Part shown: positions 9,806 through 19,200 of the stretch, in pieces | How positions within the stretch are numbered: the first letter of the stretch is position 1 | Layout of the letters: each line of letters opens with the position of its first letter | From: Streptococcus parapneumoniae | Lineage (GTDB): Bacteria > Bacillota > Bacilli > Lactobacillales > Streptococcaceae | NCBI RefSeq assembly: GCF_037076355.1 | Contig: NZ_AP026968.1 | Coordinates: forward strand, 1,628,501-1,692,500 | Direction: 5' to 3' | DNA length: 64,000 nucleotides | The notes under the pieces: model-generated | What the model was told of the DNA's origin: nothing | Databases searched by the model: none | What the model saw: only the letters and a program-made list of their open reading frames with translations | Made by a program: the position numbers and the translations under genes

Positions 9806-10666
9806 TTAATCTTTTCTAAAGCTCGGATCTTTCAAACTCTGCACACTGGCATTGATAACTGCGCCTAGGATAACAATTTTAGCAATCAAGATAAACCAAA
9901 ACATCATAACAACAAGAAGAACAGAACCTAAAATTCGGACGTCCACTAAATGATGGACATAGTAATTGAGATAACTAGAGAACAGAGTTAGTAAACCTAA
10001 AATCACTAAGAGAACAAAGGCACTGCCTGGTAGGGTATAACTAAGTTTCCTGTTAGATAGATTGGGAAGAAAATAATAAAGCATGACCAAGATAGCAAAG
10101 AGGAGGGCGTAAGTCAGAGGACCTGCCAACCCTTGTAAAGCCTGATAGATAATGCCATCTTTTGTCCAATAATGAGCAAGTAAATCCAAAATCATCTGCC
10201 CAAATAAGCTCAAAAACAAGGCAAACGCAAAGAGGAGCTGCAAGCCAAAACTGACTAGGAGACTCACCATCTGATGGGAAATAAGTCCACGACTCTTTTC
10301 GACGCCATAAGCCTTGTTAAAAGCTTTTTGCAAGAAATTCATAGATTTTGAAAAACTCCATAGCGCCGACAAGACAGAAAAACTCAATAAACCTGTTGAA
10401 GGTTGCGTCAAGACTTCTCTGGCTATTTTTTCCACACCTTCATAGAGGCTTGGGGGCAGGACGTCTTTCACAAAGCCCAGAAATTCTCCCACAGGAATCT
10501 GAAAATAGGGGAGAATATTGACCACCACCAAAAGAAGTGGAAAAATCGAAATCAACCAATAGTAGGCTACTGCGACACTGGTCAACTCACTATCTGATGC
10601 TTGATAATAATGCAAAAAAGCTTTTACTAAAGGCTTGTCTATCAGCTCGTTCCACCCTTTTTTCAT
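9806..10666 (-). CDS. YihY/BrkB family membrane protein
   Basis: A 286-residue integral membrane protein of the YihY/virulence factor BrkB family. About six hydrophobic helices are seen, with the family segments SVAYYWLISIFPLL near the N-terminus and LPNLSNRKLS midway. Members are often annotated as ribonuclease BN, but that name came from a misassignment and no nuclease motif is present. The true role is unknown. The start at MKKGWNEL has AAGGAG 6 nt upstream; the ATG five codons earlier overlaps the ribosome site. It stands alone between a hairpin and a BOX element. Confidence 0.88.
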   Translation of the reverse strand: MKKGWNELIDKPLVKAFLHYYQASDSELTSVAVAYYWLISIFPLLLVVVNILPYFQIPVGEFLGFVKDVLPPSLYEGVEKIAREVLTQPSTGLLSFSVLSALWSFSKSMNFLQKAFNKAYGVEKSRGLISHQMVSLLVSFGLQLLFAFALFLSLFGQMILDLLAHYWTKDGIIYQALQGLAGPLTYALLFAILVMLYYFLPNLSNRKLSYTLPGSAFVLLVILGLLTLFSSYLNYYVHHLVDVRILGSVLLVVMMFWFILIAKIVILGAVINASVQSLKDPSFRKD

Positions 10667-10690
10667 GTCACACTCCTTCACTTACAATCT

Positions 10691-10889
10691 TATACTCAAT
10701 GAAAATCAAAGAGCAAACTAGGAAGCTAGCCGCAGGTTGCTCAAAGCCCTGCTTTGAGGTTGTAGATGAAACTGACGAAGTCAGCTCAAAACACTGTTTT
10801 GAGGTTGTGGATAGAACTGACGAAGTCAGTAACCATACCTACGGTAAGGCGACGCTGACGTGGTTTGAAGAGATTTTCGAAGAGTATTA
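10691..10889 (-). repeat. BOX element (A1 B2 C1)
   Basis: Starts with the boxC end TATACTCAATGAAAATC and finishes with the boxA end TTCGAAGAGTATTA, with two 45-bp boxB modules, so boxA to boxC runs on the minus strand. It lies between the BrkB-like gene and the antiporter, whose stop codon begins 2 nt after it. Confidence 0.95.
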
Positions 10890-10890
10890 A

Positions 10891-12945
10891 CTAATTTCTT
10901 CTTACCAATTCCACCATATCATAAGGCAGGGTATTGGCAGCTTCCTTCAGAGAATAGTTCTCTAAGTTATTGACATTTTGTCGTAACTTCTTGGCATACT
11001 TGGTCGTAATCAATCGTTTTTCTTCGTATTCAAAAATCAACTTGCGCTCCAGATAATAGCCCCTCAGCATTTCATCGATATTGTTGGGCTTAACGCGATT
11101 GATAACCCGTTCGACAAAGGCACCACTGCTGATAATAGCTGTTTCACGAAGACGAGACTCCTGCATAAAACTAATCAAAGATCGTCTATAGACTCCCTTC
11201 AGGTTTTCCAAACTTTCAATAATCATCTCTGTATTGGCAAGATAGAGCTCTGCAATTTGGTCATAATCAAGAGCACGGAGACGGCTTTGCTCCTTGTCCT
11301 TCCAGCTACGGAAAGTCTTTCCGAGAGTAAAAACTTCATGAAGGAGAAAACGTAAAATCCGCAAAGAAACAAGGAAATAATAGGTCAATCGTGACGCAAA
11401 TTTACGATTGATGCCTCGTTCTATATTTTTCAGATAACGTTGGTAAACTCGGTAAGCACGATTGCTAATGTTTCCCTCTTCATAGGCCTGTTCCAATCCA
11501 TCACTTTCAATACTAAGAATCAAGAGTTTCAAAGCAGCCCAGTCTTCTTGAGCCCCCTTATTTTCTTGACTCAGGATGAGATTTTCAATACGTCCATGGT
11601 AATTGTCAATGGCTGCATAGAGAGGAAGCTTATTTCTGGTATCTTCCAACTCTTTTTCCAACTCTAGCGTTACTTCATTCAAAATGGCGATATGCATGAG
11701 ATAATCCTTGCTTTCTTCCTCTTCATCAGAAAGATGAGGCAGAACCAAGAGACCTGTTAAAAAGCTGACAAGCGTGACACCTGCGACAAGGAAAAGTAAG
11801 ATTGGATATTCCTGCTCTAAATTACTCGGTATCAAAAGGATCGTAGCAATCGACACGGTTCCCTTAACACCTGAGAAGGTCAAGAGAAGCATATCCTTCA
11901 TATACTTATTTAGCTTTTTCTTGAGGCGTCGTGTTCTGTAGGCATAATAGCCATAAATCATGACAAAACGAATGGCAAAGAGGACAAAGGTAAGGGCTAT
12001 AAGAGATGCCAATAACAGTAAGGGATTATAGATTGGATTGGTTAAGATAGGCTCTGCTATCATTTCCAACTCCATCCCTAAAATCACAAAGACAGAACCG
12101 TTGAGCATAAAGTTCACTGTGTGCCAGACCGTCTCGGTCACCGTATCCACTTGGGCTTCGAGGAGCGTGATTTTCTTGAAGCGACTTGCCTTTAAAATCC
12201 CCGCAACTACGACGGCAATAATCCCTGAAACATGGACTTCTTCTGCCAGAAAGAAGGTCACCAGAGGCAAACTCAATTCTAATAAAAGTTCGCTGGCAAT
12301 ATCCGTTGCTCTCACACTTAGCAAGAAGCTATGGAGGAAACGGTTGGTCATGGCTGTTAAAAAGCCAATCAAAAAACCGCCTAGAATTGAAAAGATGAGC
12401 GAACTACTCGCTTGCCCAAGGGAAAAGGCTCCTGTTGTCCAAGCTGTCAAAGCTACCTGAAAAGCCACCAAACCAGAAGCATCATTCAAGAGTCCTTCAC
12501 CCTTAAGAATATTGGACACGCGCTTAGGAAAGCTAAAGCGCTCCGAAAGAGAGGCAAAGGCTACCAAATCCGTAGGTCCAAGGGCTGCCCCAACAGCTAA
12601 GCAAGCTGCCAAGGGAAGGCTGAACCAAAGAAGGTGGGCCAAGCTACCCAAACTCAGGGTCGAGATAAAAATCACTGGAAATATGAGATAAACAATGATT
12701 CGCCAGTGTTTTAAAATAGCCGTAATATCTGCTTCTTCGGACTCTCGGAAAAGCAAGGGCCCGATAACCAGGGCCAAAAACAACTCTGTATTGAGATGAA
12801 AATCGGTATTGGGTAAAAAGAGACCAATCACAATTCCCAAAAGAATTTGCACCAAAGGGAGAGGCAAAAAGGGCAGGAGCTTATTGGTTGTACTTGAGAC
12901 AATCAAGACCAGTAAAAATAGGATGAGGTAAATCAGTAATTCCAC
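10891..12945 (-). CDS. Na+/H+ antiporter, NhaP/CPA1 family
   Basis: A 684-residue cation/proton antiporter. Residues 1 to about 400 hold some 12 hydrophobic helices with CPA1 features (GPTDLVAF, GLLNDASGLVAF where the Asp pair binds ion, and SGVKGTVSIA), and about 290 cytosolic, charged C-terminal residues follow, as in bacterial NhaP/NHE-like exchangers. It probably exports Na+ for pH and salt balance. The start is GTG: AAGGAGG lies 6 nt upstream, and its first bases overlap the stop of the preceding 84-residue gene, giving tight coupling. The stop codon abuts a BOX element. Confidence 0.9.
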   Translation of the reverse strand: MELLIYLILFLLVLIVSSTTNKLLPFLPLPLVQILLGIVIGLFLPNTDFHLNTELFLALVIGPLLFRESEEADITAILKHWRIIVYLIFPVIFISTLSLGSLAHLLWFSLPLAACLAVGAALGPTDLVAFASLSERFSFPKRVSNILKGEGLLNDASGLVAFQVALTAWTTGAFSLGQASSSLIFSILGGFLIGFLTAMTNRFLHSFLLSVRATDIASELLLELSLPLVTFFLAEEVHVSGIIAVVVAGILKASRFKKITLLEAQVDTVTETVWHTVNFMLNGSVFVILGMELEMIAEPILTNPIYNPLLLLASLIALTFVLFAIRFVMIYGYYAYRTRRLKKKLNKYMKDMLLLTFSGVKGTVSIATILLIPSNLEQEYPILLFLVAGVTLVSFLTGLLVLPHLSDEEEESKDYLMHIAILNEVTLELEKELEDTRNKLPLYAAIDNYHGRIENLILSQENKGAQEDWAALKLLILSIESDGLEQAYEEGNISNRAYRVYQRYLKNIERGINRKFASRLTYYFLVSLRILRFLLHEVFTLGKTFRSWKDKEQSRLRALDYDQIAELYLANTEMIIESLENLKGVYRRSLISFMQESRLRETAIISSGAFVERVINRVKPNNIDEMLRGYYLERKLIFEYEEKRLITTKYAKKLRQNVNNLENYSLKEAANTLPYDMVELVRRN

Positions 12946-12956
12946 GCACGACCTCC

Positions 12957-13211
12957 TTAATCTTTTTTACAACAGGATTCAAATATCTCCTTCTGCTCTT
13001 TAATTTTTTGGTCAATCTTGGAACAGTCTTTGTGCTCAATTTTTCTCTGGCACCGTTCCATTTCAAGAGCAACTAATTTTTTCTTGATTTTAAGCATTTT
13101 TTTGCTCATGTGTGCTTGGTCTAACACACCCACTGCTCGTTCGTGGTGGGTTGATTCAACAAAATTCTGGCGCATGGCATCCAGCTTTTCACGTAGGTAT
13201 TGTTTATCCAT
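12957..13211 (-). CDS. Small charged hypothetical protein
   Basis: An 84-residue, Lys/Glu-rich, probably helical protein with a Cys-Cys pair near the C-terminus (ESCCKKD). No family is recognised. Its ATG overlaps the last 8 nt of the methyltransferase gene and its stop overlaps the antiporter ribosome site, which supports real translation inside an operon. No signal peptide or membrane segment. Confidence 0.7.
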   Translation of the reverse strand: MDKQYLREKLDAMRQNFVESTHHERAVGVLDQAHMSKKMLKIKKKLVALEMERCQRKIEHKDCSKIDQKIKEQKEIFESCCKKD

Positions 13212-13761
13212 GTCTATATCTCTCTAATTTTTCAATCATCACTAAAAATGGCGGGTTGTTGACTTGGTTTAAAGTTCTGTAGATGGCAGCTGTGTACTCT
13301 TGTTGGTTCAACTGGCTAACAAAATCCAAGACAGCATCCCTCTCGAGGTCGCCTCCTTCATGACCATAGTAGATCATGATAGCAATCCGTCCACCTTTGA
13401 CAAGCAAATGGCATAACTTTTCTAATGCTTCAATAGTCGTCTGAGGTTGGGTAATGACTGACTTATCAGCTGATGGTAGATAGCCCAGATTAAAAATCCC
13501 TGCCTTGGCTTCTGTTACAAACTGGTCCAGTGTCTCATGGCCTTGCAAGATTAACTGGGCATTTGTCAGGCCAGTCTGATGTAAACGTTCTTGGGTCTTT
13601 TCCAAGGCTTGCTCCTGAATATCAAAAGCATAGACTTGCTTGGCTAGCTTGGCCAGAAAAAGCGTGTCATGGCCATTTCCCATAGTCGCATCCACTACGA
13701 TATCCTCTTTTGTCACTACCTCAGACAAAAAATCATGTGCCATCTCAAGTGGTCTTTTCAT
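13204..13761 (-). CDS. mnmM: SAM-dependent tRNA methyltransferase, MnmM/YtqB type
   Basis: A 185-residue class I methyltransferase (Pfam rRNA_methylase family). The SAM-binding motif I is VVDATMGNGHDTLFLA near the N-terminus, followed by YAFDIQEQAL (motif II) and FNLGYLPSADKS. YtqB-like proteins have been shown to make the mnm5s2U34 methylation of tRNA (MnmM), so this function is inferred by family. The start is the ATG of MKRPLEM: AGGAG lies 7 nt upstream. It overlaps the end of the radical-SAM gene by 17 nt, a pairing that is widely conserved in Firmicutes. Confidence 0.85.
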   Translation of the reverse strand: MKRPLEMAHDFLSEVVTKEDIVVDATMGNGHDTLFLAKLAKQVYAFDIQEQALEKTQERLHQTGLTNAQLILQGHETLDQFVTEAKAGIFNLGYLPSADKSVITQPQTTIEALEKLCHLLVKGGRIAIMIYYGHEGGDLERDAVLDFVSQLNQQEYTAAIYRTLNQVNNPPFLVMIEKLERYRHG

Positions 13762-14692
13762 TTTCAAACTCCTGTTTTACAGCCTTGCATCCTTGAACGC
13801 TTCCACGACGTCGCATCTCCGTCTCAATACTATTAAGGACTTCCCATTTATTGAGGCTCCACATAGGCCCAATCAGCATATCCCTAGGTGCATCTCCCGT
13901 GATTCGATGGATGACGATATGCTTGGGAATGATTTCCAGTTGGTCACAGATGACCTTAACATATTCGTCCTGGCTCATCAACTGCAAACGTCCCTCGTGG
14001 TAATCTCGTTGCATACGCGTATTGGTCATCAGGTGAAGCAAGTGCAATTTAATCCCTTGAATATCGTTATCCGTGACACAGCGGCGGACATTTTCAATCA
14101 TCATCTCATGGGTTTCACCAGGCAAGCCGTTGATCAGATGGGAAACAATCTCAATCTTGGGATACTTTCTCAAACGCTTGACCGTTTCCACGTACAACTC
14201 ATAGGAATGGGCGCGGTTAATCAGGTCAGAGGTTGTTTCATAAGTGGTTTGCAAGCCCAATTCAACCGTCACATGCATGCGTTCCGATAACTCAGCCAAA
14301 TATTCAATGGTTGCGTCTGGTAAACAGTCTGGGCGCGTTCCGATATTGATTCCTACCACACCTGGCTCGTTGATAGCCTGTTCATAGCGCTCTCGAATAA
14401 CTTCCACCTTTTCATGGGTGTTGGTAAAATTTTGAAAATAAACCAGATACTTCTGAACATCCGGCCACTTACGATGCATAAAGTCAATTTCCTTATAAAA
14501 TTGCTCACGGATAGGCGCATCTGGTGCTACAATAGCATCTCCAGAACCAGAAACCGTACAAAAAGTACAGCCTCCATGAGCCACAGTTCCATCACGATTG
14601 GGACAATCAAATCCCGCATCAATAGGGACTTTAAAGGTCTTTTCTCCAAATAGTTTTCGATAATAATCATTCAAGGTGTTATAAGATTTCAT
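13745..14692 (-). CDS. TIGR01212 family radical SAM protein (YtqA-like)
   Basis: A 315-residue radical SAM enzyme. The cluster cysteines are Cys30, Cys42 and Cys45 (FDCPNRDGTV then GGCTFC), with the spacing seen in the Elp3-like TIGR01212 group. Its product is not established. It overlaps mnmM, so a tRNA-modification role is plausible but is only an inference. The ATG of MKSYNTL is chosen; an ATG three codons upstream lies within or next to the likely -10 box (TATAAT), and the transcript may start at this codon. Confidence 0.85.
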   Translation of the reverse strand: MKSYNTLNDYYRKLFGEKTFKVPIDAGFDCPNRDGTVAHGGCTFCTVSGSGDAIVAPDAPIREQFYKEIDFMHRKWPDVQKYLVYFQNFTNTHEKVEVIRERYEQAINEPGVVGINIGTRPDCLPDATIEYLAELSERMHVTVELGLQTTYETTSDLINRAHSYELYVETVKRLRKYPKIEIVSHLINGLPGETHEMMIENVRRCVTDNDIQGIKLHLLHLMTNTRMQRDYHEGRLQLMSQDEYVKVICDQLEIIPKHIVIHRITGDAPRDMLIGPMWSLNKWEVLNSIETEMRRRGSVQGCKAVKQEFENEKTT

Positions 14693-14763
14693 AACTTTCA
14701 TTATAACAAAAAACACCCACAATCTCAAAAGCCTGACTTTCCTATAAATTCCTCTGTTTCTCG

Positions 14764-14792
14764 TTTCCATTAGCCATTTTTTATGATACAAT
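14764..14792 (+). promoter_or_regulatory. Promoter of the DUF3397 gene
   Basis: -35 TTTCCA and -10 TACAAT lie 17 bp apart. Seven nt after the -10 is the first ATG of the gene, so the mRNA may be leaderless. Confidence 0.5.
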
Positions 14793-14798
14793 ATGGGT

Positions 14799-15152
14799 AT
14801 GATTTTAATGAAATTAGCCTCTATTTTATTATTGATACTGACCTTAGTCGTCTGCATTATCATAAGCAAACTTTTTAGATTAAAAAAACTAGGACGAAAT
14901 TTTGCGGATTTGGCCTTTCCAGTTTTAATATTTGAGTATTACTTGATTACAGCTAAAACCTTTACCCATAATTTTCTCCCTAGACTGGGACTAGCCCTCT
15001 CACTTCTAGCCATTATTCTCGTTTTTTTCTTCCTTTTGAAAAAACGTAGCTTTTACTATCCTAAATTCATCAAATTCTTCTGGCGTGCAGGATTCTTATT
15101 AACCCTTGTCATGTATATCGAGATGATTGTTGAATTGATGGCTCAGAAATAA
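14799..15152 (+). CDS. DUF3397 family small membrane protein
   Basis: A 117-residue membrane protein with about four TM helices (N-terminal KLASILLLILTLVVCIII, then DLAFPVLIFEYYLIT and two more), matching the DUF3397 family, whose role is unknown. Two starts are possible: ATG at 14799 (MILMKL, at the expected transcription start) and ATG at 14808 (MKLASIL). No clear Shine-Dalgarno is present for either. It is transcribed divergently from the radical-SAM gene and is followed by its own terminator. Confidence 0.8.
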   Translation: MILMKLASILLLILTLVVCIIISKLFRLKKLGRNFADLAFPVLIFEYYLITAKTFTHNFLPRLGLALSLLAIILVFFFLLKKRSFYYPKFIKFFWRAGFLLTLVMYIEMIVELMAQK

Positions 15153-15164
15153 AAAACTAAATCG

Positions 15165-15213
15165 AAAACACCTCAATCAAACTAAAATACAATGATTGAA
15201 GTGTTTTTTCTTT
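15165..15213 (+). terminator. Terminator after the DUF3397 gene
   Basis: A stem of AAAACAC and TCAATCA against TGATTGA and GTGTTTT, followed by TTTTTTC. Confidence 0.8.
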
Positions 15214-15233
15214 ATATCTTTTTTAATAATTCT

Positions 15234-15432
15234 TATACTCAATGAAAATCAAAGAGCAAACTAGGAAGCTAGCCGCAGGCTGCTCAAAGCACTGCTTTGA
15301 GGTTGTAGATAGAACTGACGAAGTCAGCTCAAAACACTGTTTTGAGGTTGTGGATAGAACTGACGAAGTCAGTAACCATATATACGGCAAGGCGAAGCTG
15401 ACGTGGTTTGAAGAGATTTTCGAAGAGTATTA
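15234..15432 (-). repeat. BOX element (A1 B2 C1)
   Basis: Complete boxC end at left and boxA end at right, with two boxB modules. The final TTA of the element is the stop codon (TAA) of the adjoining minus-strand gene. Confidence 0.95.
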
Positions 15433-15738
15433 TTTTCCTTCTTTATCAGGAAGGAGGTAACCAATACCTACACAGGCCAGCACACCTGCTCCAATCACCA
15501 AGCCACTTGAAATTGGCAACAGGTCCAAAATTGCATTTGCGATGATAAAGGCAATAATCAAACACATCAGACTAGCCTTGTAGTCTTTTTTCAAAAGATT
15601 CTCTAGAGTGAAAAATAGGAACAAGCCTACCGGAATCAATGACCAAAGGTTAATGTCCAAACTTGGCCAGCCAACAGAACCAAAATACACTACTGTCGCT
15701 GCTGCTACTAAAAATACAATCCCCAATAATTTTTTCAT
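15430..15738 (-). CDS. Small membrane protein, LiaF-TM-like
   Basis: A 102-residue membrane protein with about four hydrophobic segments (KKLLGIVFLVAAATVVYFG, WSLIPVGLFLFFTLENLL and others), resembling the LiaF-type transmembrane/DUF5668 group; this match is by eye. The start at MKKLLGI is chosen because GGAG lies 8 nt upstream and the membrane segment begins there. The TAA stop is donated by the BOX element. No partner gene is adjacent. Confidence 0.7.
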   Translation of the reverse strand: MKKLLGIVFLVAAATVVYFGSVGWPSLDINLWSLIPVGLFLFFTLENLLKKDYKASLMCLIIAFIIANAILDLLPISSGLVIGAGVLACVGIGYLLPDKEGK

Positions 15739-15798
15739 TTCTTTATCTCCGATTTCTTTTTTAGGAACTTGAGTTATCTGATAGTGACGCCTCCTGTT

Positions 15799-15888
15799 CC
15801 TTACAAAAATCATTATAACAGAGGTCAGTTTCAAGAACAAGGTCTTTTGCCTATCTGGTCTCTATACCGGTATAAGTGGTTAAATAAT
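15799..15888. repeat. 90-bp direct repeat, copy 1 (flanks prtA)
   Basis: From CCTTACAAAAATCATTATAA to TTAAATAAT. A second copy, in the same orientation and about 89% identical (about 10 differences and one gap), lies at 23624-23714 on the other side of prtA. No coding function is evident. Confidence 0.8.
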
Positions 15889-15927
15889 GGCGATAAAATA
15901 AGGAAGCAGGTGAAAAACTTCCTTCCA

Positions 15928-15968
15928 AATAAAAAGGAATTAAGCAACCAAACGCTACTTAATTCCTT
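15928..15968 (-). terminator. Terminator downstream of prtA
   Basis: On the minus strand an AAGGAATTAAG / CTTAATTCCTT stem is followed by TTTTATTT. It lies about 260 nt after the prtA stop; the sequence between (15969-16230) shows nothing further. Confidence 0.7.
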
Positions 15969-16230
15969 GAAATTATCTCATCACCTCTATTAGCCTTTAA
16001 ATTTTGATAGACTCTATTTTCTAATCAATGTGACCAATATTGTCAATACTAACCCTTTCAATCAATTCATTAGTTGTCGAAACTAAGTCTATTAATAAAT
16101 CCAAAAAGAGTATCAATAGTAAAGTAAACTAAATAATTGAGTTATAAATGGCTATTTTCACAAAACTGTTTCATCATCACACTATCTCAGTACATAAACC
16201 ATTTTTTCATCTATAGCTTTTGTCTTCATC

Positions 16231-19200
16231 TTAATCTTTTTTCTTTAATCCAAGAAATGTGCCTACGGTAAACAGTATTCCAGCAACGAATAATGTAAAG
16301 ACTCCGCTAACTGTTCCGGTTTTTGGTGACTTATTAAGATTGTTAGTAGTTAATTTGCTATCGATATTGGTGTCTTTATTGGCTATGTTCTCTGGTTCAT
16401 TAGGATAAACTTCAGTCTTATTTTCAAAGTTTTTATCATTTCTACCAGGAACTGTAGCTTTGACATCCTTAGTTAAATCAGATCTTTGACTTTCATCTAA
16501 TTGACTATAATTTACTTGTACAGGAACTGTAGCTGTGACACCCTCAGTTGAATCAGATTTGTGTGAATGATTTTCTCTTTGGAAATCCTCTTTTCTGTGA
16601 CTTTCATCTAATTGATTATGATTTACTTGTACAGGAACTGTAGCTTTGACACCTTCAGTTGAATCAGATTTATGGGAATGATTTTCCCTTTGTAAATCCT
16701 CTTTTCTGTGACTTTCATCTAATTGATTATGATTTACTTGCACCTTATTTTTCTTTTTGGATACATCAAAAGTAGGTTTATTTTCTTCCTCCTTTTTCTC
16801 CTCTATTTTCTTGAATACAGGTTTTATAAAGGTATCTTTTGATAAATTAAGAACATAGCCAGCATCTTTTTTCCCTTCGAAACCAGCAATTTCCCAACCA
16901 TCAAATTGATAGCCTTTTTCTAATTCACCCTCATAGACAGGTAAAATGAAATCTTCTTCCGACACTATCGTTGAACTCATTTCTTTTCCATTTTGAATGG
17001 TCACAGTTACCCTATGAGGTTTTAGTTCTCTTACCTCTCCCGTATCTTTGTTTAAAATGAATTCTTTTACGGTTGTATTTCTTGCGAAATCTTTTACAAG
17101 AATCTTAATATTTAGTGTCTTATCTGTTAGTTGTTTAATATCATCAAATGATTTATATTCTTTTCCATTTACATAAATATGTTTGTCTTGAATCTCACCA
17201 TTGAATCCATTATCTCTTTTATCATTGATGTTAAAGACTACAGATTTTCCATCAGCATATTCGATACTTGTATTTCCCTTGGGATCAATGTTTACTTCTG
17301 GTTTAACATTATCATATAAAAATTGATAGTGTACTCCAACCGCTTTCGCATTCAAATTGCTATAGCCAGTTTGAAGATAAACATTTCCATCCATATCTGT
17401 TACCTTATCTGGAAATCCGTTTGCTTTATAATCTTTCATCCCCCAGTCCATGATGTCACCGTCTTTAACATTAAGCTTAACGTTAAAATCTCTAGTGTTA
17501 TCAATGTGTAAATCTCCGTAGATTAAATAATTATCTACAACCGATTCATTAACTCTCAATTCCCAGTTAAAACCACCCTTATCAGAAATCTTACCTCTTA
17601 AATAAAATTCTGGATTTCGTACATAAATTTTATTAGATTTAGATGGATTAAAGTAGTTCTTATCCATTGAAAGGTTTACTGGTTTGGTATCAATAAATAA
17701 CATGGAGCCATCTTCTTTTATAGCTTCTACATTAGAATATTCCTCCCCATGATACTCTTTATTATCTTTACCAAATAATACAAGTTTAGAGGAATCTGTC
17801 ACAAGATTTCCATCTTTATCGATTGCCTCCCCTTTATCATTCATGTTAAAGGTAAACACTTGATATCTTACAATGTTAAAGCCATCCAAAGCCGACATTA
17901 ATACTGATTGAGTGCTTCTTCCATCTTTAACATTTCTACTATCAGCATAAATTATTTTTTCTGAAAGGACTCTTAGATTAGGATTGGCCTTTTGTATTTT
18001 TGCTATATCTTCATTGCTATAGACTCCATTTCCTTCTAACATATCCGTTTTTCCAGGATTATAGGTAGTCACTTTTAGTGCATAGCCTTTTCTCAGAATG
18101 ATATTATCCTTTAATAGATATTGTTGTTTTTCTGAATCAGAATAGATTTTACCAGATTCCATTTCAGTTAAATTGTTTGGTTTGTTTTTTGAAAGATCAC
18201 CTTCTCCTAATTCTATTACATTCCCATAACTTGATGCATAGGGATATTCTGTTTTAGTTTCCCTATTTTTTTCAGGCATTCTAATTTTAGTTTTAGCTTT
18301 TGTTTTACCCTTATCTTTTACAAGGATATTCATATCACCCGTAAAGGATAGACCATCGACTACATCATTTGTATTTGCAAATAAGTCAAAGGTTAGAGTT
18401 TTAGTTTGTGGGTCGTATTTACTTGCCTTAATTTCTATTAATTTGAAGCCATTGCCATAGTAAGCCTTAGCATTTTTGGATACATTACTTACTTTTCCAA
18501 GAATTTCAAAATGTCCATCCTTTGATGGGCTTAATACACCACCAAGCTTTGATTTAACATCATCAAGTTTCTCAGTCTCATATTCTAGAGCACTTCCATC
18601 CACATAGGCAGTTATATTTCCCTTAGTATCATATTGATAATCAAGCTCTACTTTTCTTTTTCCGCCATTTACAAAGTCTTCTTCTTCCTTATATTTCTTT
18701 TTAATTAGTTTCTTTAGGTCTTTATTTTCAAAGTTTCTTACAGTAGAGATTTCTTTGTCTAACTCTAGAGTTGAAGGTCCCTCTATAGGTTTTTCTTCAA
18801 CAGTCTCTTTCTTTTCTTCTACGTTATTTGAGGCTTCTGGACTTTGGGCATTTTTAAGTTTATCTTCAGAAATTTCCCCTAGTTTTTTGTAAGAAGAAGC
18901 ATCTTTGTCAGGATCTACTAGGTAATAAGAAATCATTCCATTTTTGTCAGCCTTATCAGCAAATTTAATTCTATGGATTTTGGTAAAGTTGCTTGCGCCA
19001 TCTAGGGCGATTACTTCGATGATTTTTCCTCTTAAATTTCCTGCTCCGCTAATTTCGTAGATGGTATTTCCGTCTTTGTCAAGTTTTCTATTTCTTCCTT
19101 CACCCTCTCCGGCGTAAGTTACATCAAGATTTTTCTCAACATCTCCATACTTATCGACAAGAGCTGCACCTGCATACCATACTTCGTTGGCTACTTCTTC

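Noticed and set aside
10697..10890. Plus-strand frames reading MKIKEQTRKLAAGCSK and similar through BOX elements, also at 15242-15460 and 23378-23575
   Set aside because: They are the open frame of the BOX repeat itself, recurring at each copy, with no ribosome site or independent coding signal.
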